From: Sulfurovum sp.
Lineage (GTDB): Bacteria; Campylobacterota; Campylobacteria; Campylobacterales; Sulfurovaceae
Reading direction: 5' to 3'
Assembly (NCBI GenBank): GCA_030634925.1
Contig: DAOVZV010000098.1
Location: forward strand, 1-5,620
DNA: 5,620 bases
In this document: one piece after another, positions 1-5,620 of the stretch
Layout: each line of letters opens with the position of its first letter
How positions within the stretch are numbered: the first letter of the stretch is position 1
Made by a program: the position numbers and the translations under genes
The notes under the pieces: generated by a model
Told to the model about the DNA's origin: nothing
Databases searched by the model: none
What the model saw: the letters and a program-made list of their open reading frames with translations, nothing else

Positions 1-1120
1 AATATCCACCATTTACAAATCTATTCCCATCTGTACGCTCTTTTCCCTCCAAATCATAAATCACAGAATTTTGAATAGAAGACAGAACAAAAGGGCTATG
101 TGTCGTCACAATAAATTGAATATTAGGAAATGCTTCTTGAAGACTAGCAATAACTGTTTGTTGCCATTGAGGATGTAAATGTAAATCTACCTCATCAATT
201 ATGACTATACCCTCTGTTTCTTTAGGTGCATTATCTAAATGAGAATTAAGCTTGGTACATCTATAAGCTATATCAGCAGTCATCGCTAACATCCCTCTTA
301 CACCATCACTCAGATAAGAAACAGGAATAGTCCCTTGCGTAGGATGATTTACTGTAATTTCTTTAGCTTTACTATTATAGACTAAGTTACTCCACTCACT
401 AATTTTTAAACAAGTATTTACAGCTTCTCTAATATTTTCTAAAGCAACACTCTCTTCAATAGAAGTATCTGTAATATCTTCACCATTTTGGATACGATTA
501 ATCAACTTATCATATTGAGCTTTTGACTCATCAATAAACCATGTATTAAAGGCTTTATAGCTAGAAGTATGTTCTAAAGCTCTGTTATAACCCCACATAC
601 GAGACATAGATTGTCTTTGTACATCTTTTCCATAGGATTTTCCTCCAACATTCCACAGTCTATCTGTACCATAAAAAGAAATAATAGGTAATGAAACAGT
701 ATCATTCGTGTCTGAACGGACTAAGTATTGTAGCTCTTTTGCATAATTACTTAAGTTTTTAGCTTCTTTATTGGTAGTCCTAGCATTTTTTCCATTAGGC
801 AATTCTCTTGTCCATAGTTCATTCTTATTATTAAAAATACCTTCTGCATTTACACTAATAGGGTAATGACTTTCCATCTCTTGCATTACACTTTTACTAT
901 TTTCACTTATACTTAATCGTGCATCACTACGCTTAAAGTTTTTTGAAGTACCAGTATCAAATCCTGTAATAAAAGGAGATAAAGCAATCGCCACAGCATC
1001 CAAAATAGTCGTCTTCCCTGCACCATTTTCAGCAACTATCACATTCAATTTATCATTAAATTCTATTTCAAAATCTTCATAACATCTAAAGTTTTTTAAG
1101 GTTAATTTTTTTAGTTTCAA
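1..1120 (-). CDS. AAA family ATPase, SMC/ABC-like (COG3950/PtuA-like), C-terminus cut by window edge
   Basis: An open frame of 373 visible residues begins at a TTG at 1120 and runs off the left edge. The N-terminus (KKLTLKNFRCYEDFEIEF) is the typical first strand of RecF/SMC-like ATPases. Walker A is AENGAGKT (residues 30-37), with Ala in place of the usual first Gly. The ABC signature is LSDG (270-273), Walker B is IIDE (307-310) followed by the D-loop-like VDLHLHP, and the switch histidine is H341 in VTTHSP. A central region around FYGTDRLW and the MWGYNRALE segment resembles COG3950-type ATPases, the group that contains PtuA of Septu and Ec78-type retron defence systems; this family link is from memory. 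The start is well fixed: an in-frame TAG lies at 1130-1132 and AGGAG sits 6 nt before the TTG. The TTG overlaps the stop of the DUF309 gene (TTGA), suggesting translational coupling. Codon use is unlike its neighbours (TTA-rich leucine, ATT-rich isoleucine), which points to transfer. Probably 60 or more C-terminal residues are missing. A housekeeping repair role is possible but less likely. Confidence 0.88.
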   Translation of the reverse strand, partial: MKLKKLTLKNFRCYEDFEIEFNDKLNVIVAENGAGKTTILDAVAIALSPFITGFDTGTSKNFKRSDARLSISENSKSVMQEMESHYPISVNAEGIFNNKNELWTRELPNGKNARTTNKEAKNLSNYAKELQYLVRSDTNDTVSLPIISFYGTDRLWNVGGKSYGKDVQRQSMSRMWGYNRALEHTSSYKAFNTWFIDESKAQYDKLINRIQNGEDITDTSIEESVALENIREAVNTCLKISEWSNLVYNSKAKEITVNHPTQGTIPVSYLSDGVRGMLAMTADIAYRCTKLNSHLDNAPKETEGIVIIDEVDLHLHPQWQQTVIASLQEAFPNIQFIVTTHSPFVLSSIQNSVIYDLEGKERTDGNRFVNGGY

Positions 1121-1464
1121 TCTATGCTCCTATTGATAATTTCATTCTTAACTAATCCTATAGCTTCCCCAAATAGTTCATAATATTCTATATCTTTTTG
1201 GTATATATGTATGTGTCTATCGTATGATGCTATTACTCTTTTGGCTTTATCTTTGGCATTTGGTTTGTCTCTTTTGATGTGTTCAAATGCTATTGATGCG
1301 TTGATTAGACCTTTTAGTAGATTTGCTAATGGGTGTTTTGATAGTCTTAGAGGGTGCCAAGCCTCTTCTAGTGCTTCGTGGGCATCGAAGTATCTTGACT
1401 CTTTTAGAAGATAGATATAGCTTTTTAGGGCATCTTCTAGGTCGTAATTCATCTTTAATGCCAT
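1117..1464 (-). CDS. DUF309 domain protein, function unknown
   Basis: This 115-residue soluble, mostly helical protein matches the DUF309 pattern. A first helix carries FDAHEALEEAW (residues 26-36; H29, E30, E33, E34 and W36 are the usual conserved positions), and a second carries LLKGLINASIAFEHI (49-63; Lys-Gly-Leu-Ile and H62). The His/Glu arrangement on paired helices could bind a metal or ligand, but no biochemical function is established that I know of. The ATG at 1464 overlaps the TAA of the upstream Fe-S gene by one base (TAATG), which fits termination-reinitiation; no strong Shine-Dalgarno sequence is visible. An alternative ATG at 1452 would remove four residues and is no better supported. 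Leucine codons are mainly CTA, as in argF, so this gene belongs compositionally with the housekeeping genes and not with the ATPase that follows. The last few codons also provide the ribosome binding site of the ATPase. Confidence 0.85.
   Translation of the reverse strand: MALKMNYDLEDALKSYIYLLKESRYFDAHEALEEAWHPLRLSKHPLANLLKGLINASIAFEHIKRDKPNAKDKAKRVIASYDRHIHIYQKDIEYYELFGEAIGLVKNEIINRSID
1127..1131 (-). promoter_or_regulatory. Ribosome binding site of the AAA ATPase gene
   Basis: AGGAG on the minus strand lies 6 nt upstream of the TTG codon at 1118-1120, inside the last codons of the DUF309 gene. Together with the in-frame TAG at 1130-1132 it decides the unusual TTG start, since no ATG could serve without losing the N-terminal strand and Walker A motif. 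Confidence 0.8.
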
Positions 1465-2768
1465 TATTTTTTTAGTGCTTCAGATATTAACTCTAGTGGG
1501 TTTTTGAATATTGTATCTACTTCTGCGTGGTTTAGTGCTTCGCTTAGTTGGACTCTACATGCTGAACACTCGGCACTTACGAAGTGGGCTTTGGTCTCTT
1601 TTATCATTTGTGCTTTTGGTAATCCTGCTAGTTGTGCAAATTTGAACTTTTCTGTTTGCATTGTAACTCCACCAAATCCACAACATCTATCAGAGTCACT
1701 CATCTCTATTAGATTGTAGTTTGGAGACAATAGATTTCTTGGTTCTTTGTATATTCCTTGTACTTTTTTGGCGTGGCAAGGGTCGTGATATGTGATAGTC
1801 TCATCAAATATATGACCTTTGGCTTTTAGTACATCTTCTAGTGGAGTATTGTCGTGTAGCCATACTGTAGCCATAAATATCTTTTTGGTTACCTCTTTGG
1901 CACGGTGTTCCCAATCTGGCATATCGTGATTGGCGAAAAATATAGCCCAATCATGAGTAATCATAGCCGAACAAGTAGCTTCTGGGATAAGCATAGCATC
2001 GCATTCATCCATAAATGTCTCAAAGTACTCTATATTTTTCTTGGTCATATACTCTACACTACTCATATCTCCTGTGAAATACGCAGGGGCTGAACAGCAT
2101 AATTGTTTTTTGGGGATAAATATATCTATGTTTAGGTCTGCTAATATATCTACTAAGCTATCGCCTATACCTTTGTAGTTGTAGTTGGCTAGACAACCGA
2201 TAAATAGTGCTACTCTTTGCCTCTTTTGTCCTATATCTTTGGCTATTATCTCTTCAGGATAGCTATTTAGAAAGCTTGTTTTTGCCATTGATGGTAGGAG
2301 TCGTCCTTTTTTGACCATAGGAAGTGAAAATCTAGCCCTAAGTCCTCTATCTTCTTTGTCTTGACTCAATGCACAGCTTTTGAAGGCATATCCAAACTTC
2401 ATCACAAAATCCATAATCTTACGATTACGGAGTAAGAAAAAGAAGCCTCTCTTGAACCACGAAATACCAAACTTCTCTGCTATATCTGCTCTGACTTCTT
2501 CTATGACCATATCTGTTGGAAGTGAATTTGGGCATACATCTACACATTGAGTACATAGAAAACAGCTCTCAAATATATCTTTGGCATTTTGGTCAAGCTC
2601 TAGGTGACCTTTTTTGTAAGCACCCAAAAGCTCTATAAATCCTCTAGGTGAAGTAGTCTCATCTGCATTTATCTGATGGATTGTGCATACAGGGATACAC
2701 TTACCACACTTGATACAGTCATCACTAGTCTTTGAAAAATCAAAAATATCTTCTATTTGTTTACTCAT
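1464..2768 (-). CDS. GlcF/HdrD-type (Fe-S)-binding protein with two CCG domains (COG0247)
   Basis: This 434-residue protein resembles the iron-sulfur subunit of glycolate oxidase and related 2-hydroxyacid or heterodisulfide reductases. Two 4Fe-4S ferredoxin motifs are present near the N-terminus: C18-C21-C24-C28 and C69-C72-C75-C79-Pro. Two CCG (cysteine-rich) domains follow. The first has C192, C224-C225 and C266; its CCG is CCS and the terminal CxxC is reduced to one Cys. The second is canonical, with C331, C362-C363-Gly and C401xxC404. CCG domains usually bind a non-cubane or extra Fe-S cluster for electron transfer. No membrane segment or signal peptide is evident, so it is probably cytoplasmic or peripheral. 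The ATG at 2768 follows AGAGGA at 2772-2777 with a short 3-4 nt spacer. It begins 11 bp after hemN. No flavoprotein (GlcD/LldD-like) gene lies in the window, so the electron-donating partner and true substrate are unknown; GlcF is a family resemblance only. Confidence 0.88.
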   Translation of the reverse strand: MSKQIEDIFDFSKTSDDCIKCGKCIPVCTIHQINADETTSPRGFIELLGAYKKGHLELDQNAKDIFESCFLCTQCVDVCPNSLPTDMVIEEVRADIAEKFGISWFKRGFFFLLRNRKIMDFVMKFGYAFKSCALSQDKEDRGLRARFSLPMVKKGRLLPSMAKTSFLNSYPEEIIAKDIGQKRQRVALFIGCLANYNYKGIGDSLVDILADLNIDIFIPKKQLCCSAPAYFTGDMSSVEYMTKKNIEYFETFMDECDAMLIPEATCSAMITHDWAIFFANHDMPDWEHRAKEVTKKIFMATVWLHDNTPLEDVLKAKGHIFDETITYHDPCHAKKVQGIYKEPRNLLSPNYNLIEMSDSDRCCGFGGVTMQTEKFKFAQLAGLPKAQMIKETKAHFVSAECSACRVQLSEALNHAEVDTIFKNPLELISEALKK

Positions 2769-2779
2769 ATATCCTCTGA

Positions 2780-4147
2780 TTATACCGTCTTGGAAAAGGC
2801 TTTTTTGCTTTTTGCATATTTCTTCATATAGGCATCAAATGGCATAGCGATATTACGGATGAGTAGAGTACCTGTCGTACTTACTCCGATTTTCTCATCT
2901 TTGATAGTGACTATGTCTGCTTCTATAAAATGCTCCAACTCTTCCATCGCATCTGCAAAATACTCACGGAAATTGATATTATGCTCTTTTTCTACTCTTT
3001 TTATATCTATAGAGAAGTTTGCCATAAGCTCCATAATAACTGATTTTCTAAGATAATCATCATCTGTGAGGTTTATACCTCTTTGAAATGGTAATTTACC
3101 CTCATCTAATCTGCTCTCATATACTTTCATATCTTTTGTATTTTGAGCATAATATTTCTTGCCCTCACCGATACTTGTAAGTCCTATACCTACTAGGTTT
3201 GCTCCACCTTTTGTAGTATATCCTTGGAAGTTTCTATGAAGCTCTCCCTTTTCTATAGCACCAAATAGCTCATCTGTAGGTTTGGCAAAGTGGTCCATAC
3301 CTACCATCTTGTATCCGTGAGACTCAAAGAAATCTATAGTATATTGAAATATCTCTAGCTTGACTTCTGGAGCTGGTAGAGTTGTCTCATCAAACTTACG
3401 CATAGTCTTCATCAGCCAAGGCACATGAGCGTAGTTAAACACTGCTACTCTCTCAGGATTTAGCTCTGTAGATAGTTCTAGTGTGGCTTTAAATGTTTCA
3501 AGTGTTTGATATGGCAGTCCATAGATAAAGTCTGTATTGATTGAGTTGATACCATATTTTCTAGCCAAATCTACAGCTTTTTTGGTTAGTTCCAACGGTT
3601 GAACACGATGTATCTCTTTTTGGACTTTATCATCCAAATCTTGTACACCAAAAGATATACGGTTAAAGCCGTGTTTTTGGAATACTTTCATCTGGTCTTC
3701 ATTGAAAAATCTAGGGTCTATTTCACAGCTTATCTCTGCTTCATCACTCCAATTGGTAAACTTGGACTTGACATAAGATACTATCTCATCTAGTTCAAAT
3801 GCCTTGTAGTAAGTAGGTGTCCCACCTCCAAAGTGAAACTGTATCACTTCTCTTGAAGTATCTATATGAGTTGCCAATATATCTATCTCTTTTTTGAGAT
3901 ATGTTATATATTTGGATAGTTTCTCTTCTTTGGATGTAAATACTACATTACAACCACAAAAATAACAAGCAGAACGACAAAAAGGAAGATGTATATATAA
4001 TGATATTTTCTCTTTTTCATTTTCCAAATAATCTATATAATCATTATACTCAAACTCTTCACTAAACTCCAAAGCAGTTGGATAAGATGTGTATCTAGGT
4101 CCTGGTTTGGAATATTTACTAAATTTCTCAAAATCTATATTACTCAA
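2780..4147 (-). CDS. hemN: Oxygen-independent coproporphyrinogen III oxidase (HemN), TTG start
   Basis: This cytoplasmic radical SAM enzyme decarboxylates two propionates of coproporphyrinogen III to give protoporphyrinogen IX without oxygen, in heme synthesis. At 455 residues it matches the usual HemN length. The N-terminus has the HemN-type PGPRYTSYP (15-23). The cluster motif is C57xxxC61xxC64xC66, where the first three Cys bind the 4Fe-4S cluster and the fourth is a HemN hallmark. GGGTPTY (107-113) is the SAM-binding glycine motif, CEIDPR is at 141-146, and RISFGVQD is at 163-170. LHRNFQGYTT (303-312) followed by a Gly-rich segment is characteristic of true HemN and absent from the HemW/RSAD1 paralogues. 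The start is TTG at 4147, supported by AAAAGGA at 4154-4160 with a 6-nt spacer and by an in-frame TAG just upstream at 4166-4168. It lies 21 bp after argF and 11 bp before the Fe-S gene, so it is probably cotranscribed with both. Confidence 0.96.
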   Translation of the reverse strand: MSNIDFEKFSKYSKPGPRYTSYPTALEFSEEFEYNDYIDYLENEKEKISLYIHLPFCRSACYFCGCNVVFTSKEEKLSKYITYLKKEIDILATHIDTSREVIQFHFGGGTPTYYKAFELDEIVSYVKSKFTNWSDEAEISCEIDPRFFNEDQMKVFQKHGFNRISFGVQDLDDKVQKEIHRVQPLELTKKAVDLARKYGINSINTDFIYGLPYQTLETFKATLELSTELNPERVAVFNYAHVPWLMKTMRKFDETTLPAPEVKLEIFQYTIDFFESHGYKMVGMDHFAKPTDELFGAIEKGELHRNFQGYTTKGGANLVGIGLTSIGEGKKYYAQNTKDMKVYESRLDEGKLPFQRGINLTDDDYLRKSVIMELMANFSIDIKRVEKEHNINFREYFADAMEELEHFIEADIVTIKDEKIGVSTTGTLLIRNIAMPFDAYMKKYAKSKKAFSKTV

Positions 4148-4153
4148 AGTATA

Positions 4154-4160
4154 TCCTTTT
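4154..4160 (-). promoter_or_regulatory. Ribosome binding site deciding the TTG start of hemN
   Basis: AAAAGGA on the minus strand ends 6 nt before the TTG at 4145-4147, within the 21-bp gap after argF. The next in-frame codons upstream reach a TAG at 4166-4168, so no ATG or GTG start is available further up. Starting at a later Met would remove the conserved PGPRYTSYP segment. Confidence 0.8.
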
Positions 4161-4168
4161 GTTATCTA

Positions 4169-5089
4169 CTATCTATGACTATCAAGCCAAACCATAATAC
4201 CTTTTTGTGCATGAAGTCTATTTTCTGCTTCATCAAATATCTCATCTGAATGCTCTTCAAAGACCTCTTCACTCACTTCATATCCTCTATACGCAGGTAG
4301 GCAATGCAAGAATATAGCGTCATCTTTAGCCATATTCATCATATCTTCATCTACTATATAACCATCAAATGCTTTAAGTCTAGCCTCTTTCTCATCCTCT
4401 TGACCCATAGAGACCCAAGTATCAGTAGTCACTACATCACAACCTATCACAGCCTCTTTTGGGTCGTTATTGATGATGATTTTTGCTCCACTTATCTTTG
4501 CTAACTCCAAAGCATCTGCTACTATACTCTCATCACACGCATAATCTTTGGGAGTAGCAATACGAAGCTCAAAGCCCATCTTTGCAGACATCATCAGCCA
4601 TGAATGAGCCATATTGTTACCATCTCCTACATAGGCTACCACAGGATTTTGGTCTTTTCCATACTCTATCATAGTCATATAATCAGTCATCACTTGTACG
4701 GGATGATATGAGTCGGTTAGTCCATTGACTACAGGTACTTTGGAAAATTGTGCAAACTCTTCTATATCAGACTGATTGAAAGTCCGTATCATCACCATAT
4801 CTACCATACGACTAATCACTCTAGCAGTATCTTTCATAGGCTCACCACGACCTAGCTGTATATCATTGGAAGATAGAAATAGTCCTACTCCACCTAGTTG
4901 ATATATACCAGTCTCAAAGCTCACACGAGTACGAGTAGAACTCTTTTCAAATATCATACCCAAGGTCTGATTTTGCATATAAGGGACAAATTTCTTCTGC
5001 TTTGTCTGTACCTTAATCTTCTGTGCTAGTGTTATCATCTCCAAAAGCTCTTCTTTGGTAAAATCTTTTAGTGTCAAAAAGTGTCTCAT
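4169..5089 (-). CDS. argF: Ornithine carbamoyltransferase (ArgF)
   Basis: ArgF condenses carbamoyl phosphate with ornithine to give citrulline in arginine biosynthesis, normally as a cytoplasmic homotrimer. Counting from the start chosen here (306 residues), the carbamoyl-phosphate-binding STRTR is at 51-55, HPVQ at 129-132, the ornithine-side SMG loop at 227-229, and HCLP, with its catalytic Cys, at 262-265. SMG and HCLP mark an ornithine rather than an aspartate transcarbamylase. The frame stays open upstream to a TTG at 5104 and an ATG at 5101. The ATG at 5089 is preferred because it has GAGGA at 5095-5099 with a 5-nt spacer, gives the common N-terminus [10 protein letters not shown], and lies downstream of the predicted transcription start. 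It is the first gene of the probable five-gene operon and follows aroK after 98 bp that hold its own promoter. The 21-bp gap to hemN indicates cotranscription. Confidence 0.96.
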   Translation of the reverse strand: MRHFLTLKDFTKEELLEMITLAQKIKVQTKQKKFVPYMQNQTLGMIFEKSSTRTRVSFETGIYQLGGVGLFLSSNDIQLGRGEPMKDTARVISRMVDMVMIRTFNQSDIEEFAQFSKVPVVNGLTDSYHPVQVMTDYMTMIEYGKDQNPVVAYVGDGNNMAHSWLMMSAKMGFELRIATPKDYACDESIVADALELAKISGAKIIINNDPKEAVIGCDVVTTDTWVSMGQEDEKEARLKAFDGYIVDEDMMNMAKDDAIFLHCLPAYRGYEVSEEVFEEHSDEIFDEAENRLHAQKGIMVWLDSHR

Positions 5090-5094
5090 CTCTA

Positions 5095-5099
5095 TCCTC
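5095..5099 (-). promoter_or_regulatory. Ribosome binding site deciding the argF start
   Basis: GAGGA on the minus strand is 5 nt upstream of the ATG at 5087-5089. The two earlier in-frame starts (TTG 5104, ATG 5101) have only AT-rich sequence before them, part of which is the -10 element, so they are unlikely to be used. Confidence 0.75.
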
Positions 5100-5107
5100 A
5101 TCAAACT

Positions 5108-5136
5108 ATTATATATTTAAAATTTAAAAGTGATAA
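5108..5136 (-). promoter_or_regulatory. Predicted sigma70-type promoter of the argF-hemN operon
   Basis: On the minus strand a perfect TATAAT (-10) lies at 5113-5108. Exactly 17 bp upstream is TTATCA at 5136-5131, matching 4 of 6 bases of the -35 consensus. The surroundings are AT-rich with T tracts, as is usual for epsilonproteobacterial vegetative promoters. The expected transcription start near 5101-5102 would leave a leader of about a dozen bases before the argF ATG, just enough for its ribosome binding site. No other comparable promoter is seen between the genes to the left, because their gaps are 21 bp or less. Confidence 0.7.
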
Positions 5137-5187
5137 GTTTACCATAAAAAAGTCAAAATTTTTCTTATCTTTGTAAATATTCAAATA

Positions 5188-5620
5188 TTATATTACAACT
5201 CCACACTTTTTGGCTATCATATCCAACTGCTCATCAAGAGTAAGGTTCTCTACATCTATCACTACATCTGCTAGGCTTTTATATGCTTTCTCTCTCTCTT
5301 TGTATAGCTTTTTAGCTTCATCTTCACGAGAAAATAGAGGTCTTTTGGCTAGTTTAGACTTAGAATTTGAAGCAGTTTTGAGTCGATTGTGTATCCACTC
5401 AAAAGAGGCATCCAATAGAACAACCTTACCTAGCTTTTTGAGATTTTTGACTTTATAAAATCCCCCACCACAAGATATAAATGTTCCTTTTACTGATTTC
5501 TCTATCCAGTCAGCCGTCATCTGCTCTTGATGGCGAAAATAAGCCTCACCATCTTTGGCAAATATCTTTTTGCCCTCTCTATTCTCTTTTGGTTCGATGA
5601 GGTCATCAGTATCCATAATA
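5188..5620 (-). CDS. aroK: Shikimate kinase (AroK), N-terminus cut by window edge
   Basis: Shikimate kinase phosphorylates shikimate at the 3-hydroxyl using ATP, in the cytoplasmic pathway to chorismate and aromatic amino acids. The visible frame continues past the right edge; the Met at 5616 is internal, because it sits at the conserved MDTDDLIE segment whose Asp contacts shikimate in this family. Numbered from that Met, the visible 142 residues include YFRHQEQ (26-32), the CGGG shikimate-binding turn (49-52), KRPLF with the lid arginine (about 91-95), and LYKEREKAY in the C-terminal helix. Missing are about 30 residues with the P-loop (GxxGxGKS), so activity cannot be judged from the window. 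The C-terminal half resembles the C. jejuni enzyme closely as I recall it, apart from a few extra polar and basic residues before KRPLF. It ends 98 bp before argF, which has its own promoter. Confidence 0.9.
   Translation of the reverse strand, partial: IMDTDDLIEPKENREGKKIFAKDGEAYFRHQEQMTADWIEKSVKGTFISCGGGFYKVKNLKKLGKVVLLDASFEWIHNRLKTASNSKSKLAKRPLFSREDEAKKLYKEREKAYKSLADVVIDVENLTLDEQLDMIAKKCGVVI

Larger units (their letters stand above)
5090..5187. other. aroK-argF intergenic region (98 bp)
   Basis: This is the only real noncoding stretch in the window. It is strongly AT-rich and holds the argF promoter and ribosome binding site. It also contains a 6-bp inverted repeat, GATAAG at 5164-5169 and CTTATC at 5132-5137 read on the minus strand, whose proximal arm overlaps the -35 element. 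There is no GC-rich hairpin followed by a T run, so no intrinsic terminator for aroK is evident; read-through from aroK into argF is possible. Confidence 0.6.

Noticed and set aside
1211..1414. Plus-strand open frame of 67 codons
   Set aside because: It lies wholly opposite the DUF309 gene, has no recognisable motif and no good ribosome binding site, and is typical of antisense shadow frames. The other plus-strand frames at 1504-1719, 1905-2093, 2859-3056, 3599-3793, 4304-4504 and 5210-5458 fail for the same reasons.
2780..4147. Annotation of hemN as HemW (heme chaperone) rather than coproporphyrinogen oxidase
   Set aside because: The fourth Cys in CxxxCxxCxC, the PGPRYTSYP N-terminus, the LHRNFQGYTT segment and the 455-residue length fit HemN; HemW proteins are shorter and lack these.
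5090..5104. Five-residue N-terminal extension of ArgF from TTG 5104 or ATG 5101
   Set aside because: No Shine-Dalgarno sequence precedes these codons. They overlap or touch the expected transcription start after TATAAT, while ATG 5089 has a good ribosome binding site and the usual family N-terminus.
5138..5163. Intrinsic terminator for aroK
   Set aside because: There are A and T runs (AAAAATTTT, then TTTTTT on the minus strand), but no GC-containing stem with a T tail. The possible stem is almost purely A-T and weak.
5168..5187. Possible ArgR box (TGAAT-ATTT-ACA on the minus strand) upstream of argF
   Set aside because: Only the first half matches the ArgR consensus; the second half lacks the conserved T and C. 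In DNA this AT-rich one half-site is expected by chance, and no second box is nearby.
5614..5616. ATG at 5616 as the true start of the shikimate kinase
   Set aside because: Starting there would remove the P-loop, and the Met sits in the middle of a conserved strand before DTD. The frame is open to the window edge, so the gene is truncated by the window and not naturally short.

Overview
The window looks like chromosomal DNA from a Campylobacterota (epsilonproteobacterial) species, probably a free-living relative of Sulfurimonas, Sulfurovum or Arcobacter rather than a gut pathogen. The evidence is the low-GC, gene-dense layout, the close resemblance of the shikimate kinase to the Campylobacter jejuni enzyme as I remember it, and the argF-hemN-Fe-S protein order. 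The genus is inference; phylum-level confidence is moderate.

Every gene I can support is on the minus strand, so transcription runs from right to left. From the right edge: the C-terminal part of shikimate kinase (aroK, 5188-5620, N-terminus outside the window); a 98-bp intergenic region with a clear sigma70-type promoter; ornithine carbamoyltransferase (argF, 4169-5089); oxygen-independent coproporphyrinogen III oxidase (hemN, 2780-4147, TTG start); a GlcF/HdrD-type iron-sulfur protein with two ferredoxin-type clusters and two CCG domains (1464-2768); a small DUF309 protein (1117-1464); and a SMC/ABC-like AAA ATPase (1-1120, TTG start, C-terminus outside the window).

The gaps after argF and hemN are 21 and 11 bp. 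The last two junctions are a 1-nt TAATG overlap and a 4-nt TTGA overlap. The five genes from argF to the ATPase therefore look like one transcription unit read from the promoter at 5108-5136. The first three are ordinary metabolism (arginine synthesis, anaerobic heme synthesis, a probable 2-hydroxyacid-type redox subunit).

The most interesting part is the left end. The ATPase belongs to the COG3950-like group that includes PtuA, the ATPase of Septu and of Ec78-type retron anti-phage systems. Its codon use differs sharply from its neighbours: by hand count TTA is 15 of 28 leucine codons, against 1 of 20 in argF. Yet it is tightly coupled to the DUF309 gene by an overlap and a strong ribosome binding site. 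This suggests a horizontally acquired, possibly defensive, gene fused to the end of a housekeeping operon. Its presumed partner would lie just beyond the left edge and cannot be seen. No RNA gene, CRISPR array, insertion sequence or substantial repeat was found, and no stretch over 300 bp lacks a gene.
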